Shown here in pieces: positions 17,239-25,693 of a DNA stretch of 56,082 nt. Source of the DNA: G020354785 sp964534745 (GTDB lineage Bacteria; Bacteroidota; Bacteroidia; Bacteroidales; UBA10428). The stretch lies in contig CAZHQW010000015.1 of the NCBI GenBank assembly GCA_964534745.1, forward strand, positions 1-56,082. Direction: 5' to 3'. A program made the position numbers and the translations under genes. The stretch's first letter is position 1, and each line of letters begins with the position of its first letter. The notes beneath the pieces are model-generated. The model worked only from the letters and a program-made list of their open reading frames with translations. It was not told the DNA's origin and ran no database searches.

Positions 17239-18822
17239 TTAAAACGGGAATTCCTCCTGCTGCTCCGTCTCAAGCTTTTCAAAGTGTGGCTTTTCAGCTC
17301 TCAGGTGTACTTCATTGCCATCAACATATATAGCCTTATGCGGGGTAACCGGACACGCATATTCGCATGCTCCGCAGCCAATACATGTGGAGGGATGTAT
17401 TTCAGGAATTGTCAGATTCAAATCTGGTTTACCGGGGACCGAATAAGGAACCATCCTTACTGCCTGTGTAGGACAATGCTCGGAGCATGAGCCACAGGCA
17501 GTATTATCGGTATAGACAACACAGTTTTTCATTATAAAATGCACCCTTCCTATCTGCGTAAGTTTCTTATCTTCCTGGCCCAGGGGTAATATTGCACCCG
17601 TAGGACATACCTCTCCGCAAATGGTACACTCATAATTACAAAAACTTGTCTTATAATCCATATGGGGCTGCATCATTCCGGTAATCCCGTATTCAAGAAA
17701 TGAGGGCTGCAGTACTGAAGTGGGACATGCTGTGACACATAAATGACAGGCCGTACAATTCATATTAAAATGGCTTAATCCCTTTGAGCCCGGAGGTGAG
17801 ACCGGATTTTCCTTCATGACAGGTATCAGCTGTTTGGCTCCCGTGTTAACCGGTTGCGACCTGACAAGCCTGGACAATCCCACGAGTCCGCTTAAATAAA
17901 CAACAGACCGCACAAGGAACTCTCTTTTGCCTTTGTCTGTCTGCTCCGGTGCAGGCACTGTTTTTGTTCCGAAGCTGAAGCTATAATTTATGGCATCATC
18001 AGGGCATGATTTTATGCAGTTATAACATCCTATGCAACGGGAAAAGTCAACTGACGTATTCTTGATATCTATGCAGCTGGCTTTACATACAATTGCGCAT
18101 TTGGCACATTTGGTGCATGCTACCCTGTCAATCCTTATTTTGAAAACAGATACCCTTGCTATAAGTCCGAGAATAGTGCCAACCGGACAAACAGAGTTGC
18201 AAAATAACCTCCCGTGTGAGAAGGATATCCATATTATAAATCCCAGGGTGCCGGCGCTGAATATGGCCGTAGCAATACTGAAATGTTTATATGCATAAGG
18301 AGGAACAGAATATACATTTACTTCTTTAAGCAATAGTGAGATGATATTATTTATTCCGATAGCCAGCGGCCTTAACAGGTCTGAAAATATTCTGCCAAAG
18401 ATACTGTAAGGGTCCAGAAGGTATACCAGGAAGATGCCTCCAAAAAATATAAAAATCACTGGCAAGGCCAGGAACATATATCTGAGTAAATTATGCGGTT
18501 TGGCATACCTGTACATCTTTTTCTTCCCTGTTTTCCTGGCAATGAATGACACTATATCCTGCAACGAACCTAGCGGGCATATTGCGGAACAATACACCCT
18601 TCCGAATAACAGATTTATGATAATAATAATAACAAAGCCTGCTGCTGCGAAACCTAAAACATGCATGAACCTCAGAAGGGAGGGGACAAATTGAAGATAG
18701 AGTATGACATCCGATATAGCGGAAGGGATAAATCCCCTGAAATCGATAAATAACATGGAAATCAGTACAAGAAAAAGCAGTGAAAAAAATACTCTGATAG
18801 CTTTCAGATCTCTCTGTTTCAT
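17239..18822 (-). CDS. NapH/NosR-type membrane polyferredoxin
   Basis: A 527-residue membrane iron-sulfur protein. The N-terminal half has several transmembrane helices and two copies of the NapH-type motif (VYCSAICPLG and LFCNSVCPVG). Six 4Fe-4S-type cysteine clusters follow: CTKCAKCAIVCKASC, CIGCYNCIKSCP, CTACHLCVTACP, CTICGEVCP, CGSCSEHCP and CIGCGACEYACP. It should carry electrons between a membrane carrier and a soluble or exported partner. The DUF362 gene lies 4 bp upstream on the same strand, so the two products probably work together. It is not part of a recognisable nap, nos or cytochrome oxidase cluster, so the redox partner is unknown. Confidence 0.85.
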   Translation of the reverse strand: MKQRDLKAIRVFFSLLFLVLISMLFIDFRGFIPSAISDVILYLQFVPSLLRFMHVLGFAAAGFVIIIIINLLFGRVYCSAICPLGSLQDIVSFIARKTGKKKMYRYAKPHNLLRYMFLALPVIFIFFGGIFLVYLLDPYSIFGRIFSDLLRPLAIGINNIISLLLKEVNVYSVPPYAYKHFSIATAIFSAGTLGFIIWISFSHGRLFCNSVCPVGTILGLIARVSVFKIRIDRVACTKCAKCAIVCKASCIDIKNTSVDFSRCIGCYNCIKSCPDDAINYSFSFGTKTVPAPEQTDKGKREFLVRSVVYLSGLVGLSRLVRSQPVNTGAKQLIPVMKENPVSPPGSKGLSHFNMNCTACHLCVTACPTSVLQPSFLEYGITGMMQPHMDYKTSFCNYECTICGEVCPTGAILPLGQEDKKLTQIGRVHFIMKNCVVYTDNTACGSCSEHCPTQAVRMVPYSVPGKPDLNLTIPEIHPSTCIGCGACEYACPVTPHKAIYVDGNEVHLRAEKPHFEKLETEQQEEFPF

Positions 18823-18826
18823 TTAT

Positions 18827-19753
18827 TTAAACAGTGATTCTGTGTATATTAAGGTTTTCAAGTTTTGTTGTACCTGAGCCCAGCTTCTCAGCCAGCGGAA
18901 TATGCCTCACCTCCTCGGGCCTTAATCCGAAGATCTTGGTAGAGGCAGCATCAATTGCTACTATATCTGTCCCTATAAGCTGGTATTTCATTGTTGCAAC
19001 ATCAGCAACAGATACTCCTCTTGGTCCGTTCCTTTTCAGAACCCTGTAAGCATCAACAATATTAAGATCGGGCTTACGGTAAGTGGTAAAGTCAGCTATG
19101 CACTGATGCAGATCGTTGGCATGCCACCAGCTTCTGTCCCATACAATACCCATAAGGTTTTTCATTGCTATTGACAGTCTTGCCCCGCCATGGCTTTTTA
19201 AAGTAGGGACATTTATAAACACATCTGAATCAAGTATCAGCTCATGCACCTTTGTATTCTTAAGTATCTTACCTCCCGGCACCTTAACCGGACGGTAGTT
19301 TATTTCGTTGTTGCCCGGCACTATCTTGCCGCCGGCCTTTTTTACCGTATCTTCAATACCGCTGTTTTTATAACAGCGCGTCCATTCGCTGCACGTATGA
19401 TCAAACACATATACTGTCTTTGCTCCGGACTGCAGGCAGTGTTCAATAATCCTTCCGATAAGCTCGGGATTTGTATCTGCAGCCCTCTCAGGTGTAGCAT
19501 CCCACCCAATGTTCGGTTTAACAACAACTGTCTGTCCCTTCTTTACAAAACCGGACATCCCTCCCATTGCCCTGATTGCAGTGTCAAACATATCAACAGG
19601 TTCGCCGCCCTTAATGGCAACAAGATCATAGGGCAATAAACCTGATCCGGAACCACTATGCGCAAATAAATTTTTATTATTCAAAATAGAGAATGCCGTT
19701 CCCACCATAATTCCTGCCCCTGCGGTTTTTTTTATAAACTCTCTTCTTTTCAT
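18827..19753 (-). CDS. DUF362 family protein with Tat signal
   Basis: A 308-residue protein beginning MKRREFIKKTAGAGIMVGTA, a twin-arginine signal that implies folding, often with a cofactor, before export. The body carries the DUF362 pattern: VVVKPNIGWD, DSDVFINVPTLKSHGGARLS, AMKNLMGIVWDRSWWHANDL and VSVADVATMKYQLIGTDIVA. The function of DUF362 is not established; other members are fused to ferredoxin domains or occur beside them. Here a six-cluster polyferredoxin gene follows after 4 bp, suggesting an exported redox role. A GGAG precedes the ATG closely. The upstream region shared with larC contains three phased ATTTAGAA repeats. Confidence 0.85.
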   Translation of the reverse strand: MKRREFIKKTAGAGIMVGTAFSILNNKNLFAHSGSGSGLLPYDLVAIKGGEPVDMFDTAIRAMGGMSGFVKKGQTVVVKPNIGWDATPERAADTNPELIGRIIEHCLQSGAKTVYVFDHTCSEWTRCYKNSGIEDTVKKAGGKIVPGNNEINYRPVKVPGGKILKNTKVHELILDSDVFINVPTLKSHGGARLSIAMKNLMGIVWDRSWWHANDLHQCIADFTTYRKPDLNIVDAYRVLKRNGPRGVSVADVATMKYQLIGTDIVAIDAASTKIFGLRPEEVRHIPLAEKLGSGTTKLENLNIHRITV

Positions 19754-19862
19754 AACTCCGTTTTTTTGATACCTATCCTGTACCCTTCTTGTGAATAATA
19801 TAAAACATAAATTTAACTGTGAAAGTTAGTTAATTTTACAGAAAATAGTTACACTGCCTGAA

Positions 19863-19892
19863 ATTTAGAAGGAATTTAGAAAGTATTTAGAA
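19863..19892. repeat. three ATTTAGAA repeats at 11-bp spacing (candidate operator)
   Basis: ATTTAGAA occurs at 19863-19870, 19874-19881 and 19885-19892, each separated by 3 bp, so the period is exactly 11 bp, about one helical turn. The array lies between the divergent DUF362 (start 19753) and larC (start 20019) genes. Direct repeats spaced 11 bp are the usual binding pattern of OmpR/PhoB-type regulators. The regulator is not in the window. Confidence 0.45.
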
Positions 19893-19934
19893 AAAAATCA
19901 AGTTACGCCGGCAGTGCCGTAAAAGAAACATTAT

Positions 19935-19950
19935 GTTATATTTATATAAC
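19935..19950. promoter_or_regulatory. palindrome upstream of larC
   Basis: GTTATAT-TT-ATATAAC is a perfect 7-bp inverted repeat with a 2-bp spacer, 68 bp before the larC start. A dimeric repressor or activator could bind it, but an AT-only palindrome in AT-rich DNA may be chance. Confidence 0.3.
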
Positions 19951-20018
19951 AAATCTTAAATAATGCCTATTTTAGCAGGTTATCAGTTATTTAACATCAA
20001 ATAATTTAATTTTAGGAT

Positions 20019-21215
20019 ATGAAAATACTGTATTATGATTGCTTTGCAGGTATAAGCGGTGACATGAACCTTGGCGCCATGGTCGATCTCGGAGTAAAAT
20101 CCGAATACCTGGAATCAGAGTTAAAAAAGCTTAACATTAAGGGCTATGAACTGAAGATATCCAAAGATAAAAGAAAAGGCATCACAGGCACCAAGGTTGA
20201 TGTTATAATAAAAACCGGACACGGAAGTAAAGAACATAATCATGAGCATCGCAATCTGGAAAACATCCGGAAAATAATCAATAAAAGCAGTCTTAATGAC
20301 AATATCAAAAAAATAAGCCTTAATATTTTTACTAAGGTAGCTGAAGCTGAGGCAGTTATTCATGGAAAAAAAATTAATGAAATTTTTTTCCATGAGGTCG
20401 GGGCAGTTGACTCAATAGTAGATATTGTAGGCGCTGCAATTTGTATGGATTACCTGAAACCTGACAGGATATATTGTTCTACGATTGAACTGGGGGGCGG
20501 ATTTGTAGATTGTGCACATGGTACACTGCCCGTTCCTGCACCTGCATCAGTAGAAATACTCAAAGGGAAGCCGGTGCGGACAGGTACTGTAAATTACGAG
20601 GCAGCTACTCCTACAGGAGCAGCGATCGTTGCCACATGCGCTGACAAATTCACGGACCATATTGACTTCACAATTGAAAAAACAGGATATGGTATAGGCA
20701 ACATGGATGAAAATATACCAAATGTACTAAGGGTATACCTGGGACATGATGCTGCAACCGAATCAACGGAGAGAATATCATCATTGATTATTGAGTGCAA
20801 CATAGATGATATGAATCCCGAGTTCTATGATTTTACAATCGATTCCCTGTTCAATGCCGGGGCCAGGGATGTATATATAACCCCAATAATAATGAAAAAA
20901 TCGAGGCCCGCTGTTACATTAAGCGTGCTGTGCGATATAGATTCAGAAAAGCAGATTGAAGAAATACTGTTCAGGGAAACCTCATCCCTTGGCTTAAGGA
21001 AACATATCGTCGAAAAAATAATGCTCAACAGGAAAACTGAATACATAAAAACAGAATATGGAGAAGTTAAAGTTAAGACTGCCTTTTACCGTGATAAACT
21101 TATAAAATCAAAGCCCGAATATGAAGATTGTATAAAAATAGCAAAGGAAAAGAATATACCTTTGGGCGAGGTGTACAAGATGGTAGAGAAATTACTGAAT
21201 AAAAAACATGAATGA
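20019..21215 (+). CDS. larC: nickel-pincer cofactor biosynthesis protein LarC (nickel insertase)
   Basis: A 398-residue protein that inserts nickel into the thiolated pyridinium dithiocarboxylate precursor in a CTP-dependent reaction, the last step in making the nickel-pincer nucleotide (NPN). The N-terminus DCFAGISGDMNLGAMVDLG and later HEVGAVDSIVDIVGAA and ECNIDDMNPE are hallmark LarC motifs. A His-rich stretch GHGSKEHNHEH (about 68-78) may hold nickel. In Lactobacillus larC is split by a programmed frameshift; here it is one uninterrupted frame. It overlaps larE by 8 bp and heads larC-larE-larB. Confidence 0.93.
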   Translation: MKILYYDCFAGISGDMNLGAMVDLGVKSEYLESELKKLNIKGYELKISKDKRKGITGTKVDVIIKTGHGSKEHNHEHRNLENIRKIINKSSLNDNIKKISLNIFTKVAEAEAVIHGKKINEIFFHEVGAVDSIVDIVGAAICMDYLKPDRIYCSTIELGGGFVDCAHGTLPVPAPASVEILKGKPVRTGTVNYEAATPTGAAIVATCADKFTDHIDFTIEKTGYGIGNMDENIPNVLRVYLGHDAATESTERISSLIIECNIDDMNPEFYDFTIDSLFNAGARDVYITPIIMKKSRPAVTLSVLCDIDSEKQIEEILFRETSSLGLRKHIVEKIMLNRKTEYIKTEYGEVKVKTAFYRDKLIKSKPEYEDCIKIAKEKNIPLGEVYKMVEKLLNKKHE

Positions 21216-22023
21216 ACTGATAAAAAATAAAAAGTATATCAAACTGAAGGAATACCTGGAGGGACTTAAAAAGGCTGCCGTTGCTTTTTCAGGTGGGACG
21301 GACAGCACATTCCTGCTCGCCGTTGCAAGGGATACCCTGGCGGATAATGTTATTGCATTTACTGTAAGGTCCCCCTATATACCGGACTGGGAGATTGAGG
21401 AAGCACGGCAGATTGCAGGCAGGTTATCTGTTAAACATATGGTATTCGAGACAGTGCTTAACGACTCAATAATAAACAATCCGCCCAACAGGTGTTACTT
21501 ATGTAAAAGGTTTATTTTCTCAAAGCTTAAAGATGAGGCAAAAAAGCTCGGTATAAACCATGTTATTGAAGGGACAAATGCTGATGACACACAGGATTAC
21601 AGGCCCGGGATAAAAGCTTTGAAAGAGCTGAACATTAAAAGCCCCCTTCTGGAAAATAATATAACAAAGACAGATGTGAGGTACTTTTCAAAGCTGATGA
21701 ACCTTCCCACATGGAACAAGCCTGCCTATGCATGCCTGCTCACGCGCATTCCCTATAATACTGAAATAAAAGAAGAGGAGCTTAGGCGCATTGAGCATGC
21801 CGAAGTATTTCTAATGGGTCTCGGCTTCAGGGGTGTCAGGGTCAGAAGCCACGATAAACTGGTGCGGATAGAGCTGGATAAATCAAGGATCACTGATATC
21901 CTGAACGACAGTATAAGGGAAAAGGTAGTGAGCAAGCTCAAGAGCATGGGGTTTGAATATATAACCATAGATATTGAGGGTTACCGGACAGGCAGCATGA
22001 ATATAAAAAATAATAAAACTTAA
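21208..22023 (+). CDS. larE: LarE, ATP-dependent sulfur transferase of the nickel-pincer pathway
   Basis: A 271-residue PP-loop protein (SGGTDS at 28-33) that adenylates the carboxylates made by LarB and converts them to thiocarboxylates. Cys176 in KPAYACLLTR aligns with the sacrificial cysteine of the Lactobacillus enzyme. RCYLCK adds Cys96 and Cys99, giving the three-cysteine pattern of LarE proteins thought to hold an iron-sulfur cluster and to use an external sulfur source instead of sacrificing their own cysteine. That mechanism is inferred from the cysteine pattern. The gene overlaps larC by 8 bp and precedes larB by 13 bp. Confidence 0.92.
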   Translation: MNELIKNKKYIKLKEYLEGLKKAAVAFSGGTDSTFLLAVARDTLADNVIAFTVRSPYIPDWEIEEARQIAGRLSVKHMVFETVLNDSIINNPPNRCYLCKRFIFSKLKDEAKKLGINHVIEGTNADDTQDYRPGIKALKELNIKSPLLENNITKTDVRYFSKLMNLPTWNKPAYACLLTRIPYNTEIKEEELRRIEHAEVFLMGLGFRGVRVRSHDKLVRIELDKSRITDILNDSIREKVVSKLKSMGFEYITIDIEGYRTGSMNIKNNKT

Positions 22024-22036
22024 TAAGGTTAAGGAC

Positions 22037-22783
22037 ATGAATCAGGAAGACTTAAAAAAGCTATTAAAGAAAGTTAAAAAAGGAACACTGGATATTGAGC
22101 AGGCACTGGAACAGCTTAAAGATTTTTCATATAAAGACCTGGGGCATACGAAGATTGATACCCACAGGGAACTGCGGACGGGCTATCCTGAAGTTATTTT
22201 CTGTTCAGGAAAGACTGTTGGGCAGGTAAGTGATATCATAAAACATATGCTTTCAAAAAATAACAATATACTGGCAACAAGAGCCAGCGAAGATATGTTT
22301 AATGAAATCAGCAATTTCTGTCCGGATGCCCGTTTCAATGCATTGGCAAGAACAATCACCATAAAAAGAAAAGATATTAAGTCCCCCGACACTTCCATCA
22401 CTGTTGTTTCTGCAGGCACATCAGACATTCCTGTTGCCGAAGAGGCTGCCATTACAGCGGAGTTTTTCGGAAATAAGGTACAGCGTGTCTTCGATGTGGG
22501 CGTGGCAGGGATACACAGGCTTTATGACAAGATAGACCAGATACGTAAATCAAGGGTCATCATTGTGGTTGCGGGAATGGAGGGTGCGCTTCCAAGTATT
22601 GTAAAGGGACTTATAGATAAACCCGTCATAGCAGTACCCACAAGCATAGGATACGGGGCAAACTTTAACGGACTGTCAGCCCTGCTGGGGATGCTAACAA
22701 GCTGTGCAAGCGGAGTGACGGTAGTAAACATAGATAACGGATTCGGGGCAGGATTTACGGCAAACATGATTAACAGGTTGTAG
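22037..22783 (+). CDS. larB: LarB, pyridinium-3,5-biscarboxylate mononucleotide synthase
   Basis: A 248-residue protein whose C-terminal half resembles AIR carboxylase (PurE): VSAGTSDIPVAEEAAITAEFFGN, DVGVAGIHRL, VVAGMEGALPSIVKGLIDKP and GYGANFNGLSALLGMLTSCA. LarB carboxylates nicotinic acid adenine dinucleotide at C5 and cleaves off AMP, the first step of NPN synthesis. The whole three-enzyme route is therefore encoded here. No lactate racemase (larA) or other NPN enzyme is in the window. addB begins 8 bp after the stop codon. Confidence 0.93.
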   Translation: MNQEDLKKLLKKVKKGTLDIEQALEQLKDFSYKDLGHTKIDTHRELRTGYPEVIFCSGKTVGQVSDIIKHMLSKNNNILATRASEDMFNEISNFCPDARFNALARTITIKRKDIKSPDTSITVVSAGTSDIPVAEEAAITAEFFGNKVQRVFDVGVAGIHRLYDKIDQIRKSRVIIVVAGMEGALPSIVKGLIDKPVIAVPTSIGYGANFNGLSALLGMLTSCASGVTVVNIDNGFGAGFTANMINRL

Positions 22784-22791
22784 AAAATATT

Positions 22792-25683
22792 ATGGCCTAT
22801 TTTCTTCAGGATATTGCCCGCCATGTTTTTTCAGAGTATAAAGATGACCTGTCAGATCTATGCATAGTATTCCCTAATAAAAGAGCCAGGTTATACTTCA
22901 ATAAATACCTTTCGGAACTGACAGAAAAGCCCTTATGGGCTCCCGGCTATTACACAATAAATGAGTTAATGGAGGAGCTGTCCGGTTTTCAAATTGCTGA
23001 TACCCTGGCCCTGGTTTTTGAATTATATGCGGTTTTCAGGGAAGAAACAAAGTCACAGGAAAGATTTGATGATTTCTATTTCTATCTTGAGATTATGTTA
23101 TCTGACTTCGATGATATAGACAAGTACCTTATTGATCCGAAAGACATTTTTAAAAATCTGGCAAACATAAAGGATATAGAGAGCTATTTCAATTACCTTA
23201 CAGGAGGACAAATAGAAGTTATACGCAGGTTCTGGAATACTTTTAATGCAGAAAATATTTCGCAAGACCAGAAGAGCTTCCTCTCATTGTGGGATTCGAT
23301 GTATAACATATATATGTCATTTAATAACAGACTAAGAAACAGGAAACTCGCCTATGAAGGTATGGCATACAAGGAGGTGATAGACAAGCTCAACAGAAAT
23401 ACAATAGAAAAACTGGATGCCGGAAAGTATATAATAATAGGATTTAATGCCCTCAATAAATGTGAGAAACAGCTTTTCCGCCATCTTCGTAATGCCGGGA
23501 AAGCTGAGTTTTACTGGGACTATGATGATTACTACATTAATAATAGCATGCATGAGGCAGGCTATTTTCTCAGGGACAATATTAAAGAATTTGCCCCGCC
23601 TTCAGGTTTGCTTTCACATGACAACATATCCAAAAAAGTAAAGAACATTTCCCTTATTTCCGTGCCCTCAAATATAGGGCAAGCCAAGCTTATACCCCTG
23701 TGCCTTAAAAAGACAGGGGGGCTGAGGGACATCGATTTGAACAAATCTGTTATCGTGCTTGCCGATGAAAACCTTCTGTTGCCGGTACTGAATTCAATAC
23801 CGGAAGAAATTGAAGAGATTAACGTCTCAATGGGTTATCCGTTTAAAGAAACACCTGTGTACACTCTTATTGAGAAATTAGCAGATATACACCATAATGT
23901 GAGAAAAGGGAGGGACGGAAAGATACAGTTCTATCATAAAGATGTTATAGCATTATTAAAACTGCCGGTATTTGAAGGTATAATAAAGAATGAGGCTGAT
24001 GCACTTATAAAAGCTATTACAGGCCAGAATAAGGTATTAATAAGCGAAGATGAGCTGAATGCAAATGAAATCCTTGCCGCCATATTTCACGATATTGACA
24101 ATCCGCTCACTATCCCCGCATATATTCTTAAAATCCTTAAGTCCTTTATTGATATACACAGGCAAAACATTTCGGATACAGATGTGGCGGCCAGGGTTGA
24201 AATGGATTTTATTTATCACGCTTACACTTATATTCAAAGGTTCAATGAAATAATTAAAAATACGGAGATTGAATTCACAGCAGGCACGCTTTTCGGTCTT
24301 CTTAAGGGCATCTTAAAAAACCTGAGCATTCCTTTCAGCGGAGAGCCGCTGACAGGAATACAGGTTATGGGTATTCTTGAAACGCGCACACTGGATTTTG
24401 ACAACATCATTTTACTGTCAATGAATGAAGACATTTATCCCAAATCGGCAAGTATACCTTCATTCATTCCTGTAAGCCTTCGATATGGTTTCGACCTGCC
24501 GGTACCGGAGCACCAGGATGCAATATATGCATACTATTTCTACAGGCTTATGCAGAGAGCCGGTAATATTTTTCTTGTTTATAATTCGAGAACTGACGGA
24601 CTTTCTACCGGCGAACGCAGCAGGTTTCTCCACCAGCTTTATTATGAACCGGCTTTCAGTGTCAATGAAGAAAGTTATACATACGACATCTCGCCATTCA
24701 TTAAGAAACCAGTAATTGCTACTAAGAAAGCCATTGACTCAAAGACGATGAGAGGATATATCAGTCAGGATTCACCGATCTGCCTTACCCCAAGCGCGTT
24801 AAATAGGTATCTGGACTGCCCCTTGAGATTCTATTTCAGGTATATTGCCGAATTAAAGGAGCCTGAAGAAATAACTGAAAATATTGATCCTGCAATATTC
24901 GGAAGCATATTGCATAAGGCCGTGAATATCATGTACAAGCCATATGTCAATGAACATATGAATGAAAATACAATAAATAAGATTATTAAGAATAAAGACA
25001 TATATGAATCAGTCATTAATGAAGCCTTTATTATTGAATATTTCAGGGGGCAGGATAAAAACAGCAACATCGACATAACAGGAAGAAACCTGATAATAAA
25101 AGAAGTCATAAAAAAGTATGTCAGCCAGATCCTTGAAATTGACAAAACATATTGCCCTTTCAGGATAAAAGGCCTTGAAAAACATTATGAGGCTTATATC
25201 CCGGTGGTTATAGGGAATAAGGATGTCAGCCTGAGAATTGGAGGTACTATTGACCGAATTGATGAAAAGGAAGGAAAAATAAGGATAGTTGACTATAAGA
25301 CCGGCAAGGTAGAAAGCTCTTTCAAAAGTATAGACTCCCTTTTCGATCATACTGACCCGGCAAGAAACAGTGCCGTTTTTCAGGCATTGATGTATTCGAT
25401 GATCTATATGCTCAATGAAGGGGAAGCAGCAATTGTACCATCTTTGTATTGTATGAGGGACACGTTTGATAAAGATTTTGATTACAGGCTGATATTAAAA
25501 AAGGACAGCAAGGATGTTAATCCCGTTGATGATTTCAGATTGCTGTCAGAAGAATTCAGCCTCAGATTGCAGCAGTCCGTTAGCGATATTTACAATGATA
25601 AGAAGCAATTCACCCAGACCGAAGATTTAAAGATATGTGAATTTTGTCCCTATGCTGGCATATGCCACAGGGAGCATGCTTAA
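22792..25683 (+). CDS. addB: AddB-like PD-(D/E)xK nuclease subunit
   Basis: A 963-residue protein. The N-terminal region (CIVFPNKRARLYFNKYL) corresponds to the degenerate helicase-like part of AddB and lacks a GKT Walker A. The C-terminal nuclease domain has GGTIDRIDEKEGKIRIVDYK. Four cysteines fit the iron-sulfur staple of AddB: Cys676 (YLDCPLRFYFRY) and Cys949, Cys952 and Cys958 (CEFCPYAGIC). With AddA it would form the double-strand-break resection nuclease. Its position in a lar operon, 8 bp after larB and on the opposite strand from addA, is odd. trmD ends 10 bp downstream on the other strand. Confidence 0.87.
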   Translation: MAYFLQDIARHVFSEYKDDLSDLCIVFPNKRARLYFNKYLSELTEKPLWAPGYYTINELMEELSGFQIADTLALVFELYAVFREETKSQERFDDFYFYLEIMLSDFDDIDKYLIDPKDIFKNLANIKDIESYFNYLTGGQIEVIRRFWNTFNAENISQDQKSFLSLWDSMYNIYMSFNNRLRNRKLAYEGMAYKEVIDKLNRNTIEKLDAGKYIIIGFNALNKCEKQLFRHLRNAGKAEFYWDYDDYYINNSMHEAGYFLRDNIKEFAPPSGLLSHDNISKKVKNISLISVPSNIGQAKLIPLCLKKTGGLRDIDLNKSVIVLADENLLLPVLNSIPEEIEEINVSMGYPFKETPVYTLIEKLADIHHNVRKGRDGKIQFYHKDVIALLKLPVFEGIIKNEADALIKAITGQNKVLISEDELNANEILAAIFHDIDNPLTIPAYILKILKSFIDIHRQNISDTDVAARVEMDFIYHAYTYIQRFNEIIKNTEIEFTAGTLFGLLKGILKNLSIPFSGEPLTGIQVMGILETRTLDFDNIILLSMNEDIYPKSASIPSFIPVSLRYGFDLPVPEHQDAIYAYYFYRLMQRAGNIFLVYNSRTDGLSTGERSRFLHQLYYEPAFSVNEESYTYDISPFIKKPVIATKKAIDSKTMRGYISQDSPICLTPSALNRYLDCPLRFYFRYIAELKEPEEITENIDPAIFGSILHKAVNIMYKPYVNEHMNENTINKIIKNKDIYESVINEAFIIEYFRGQDKNSNIDITGRNLIIKEVIKKYVSQILEIDKTYCPFRIKGLEKHYEAYIPVVIGNKDVSLRIGGTIDRIDEKEGKIRIVDYKTGKVESSFKSIDSLFDHTDPARNSAVFQALMYSMIYMLNEGEAAIVPSLYCMRDTFDKDFDYRLILKKDSKDVNPVDDFRLLSEEFSLRLQQSVSDIYNDKKQFTQTEDLKICEFCPYAGICHREHA

Positions 25684-25693
25684 AGAGGGCATT

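Noticed and set aside
20019..21215. A programmed frameshift in larC as in Lactobacillus
   Set aside because: The gene is a single open frame covering both LarC1- and LarC2-like parts, so no frameshift is needed.
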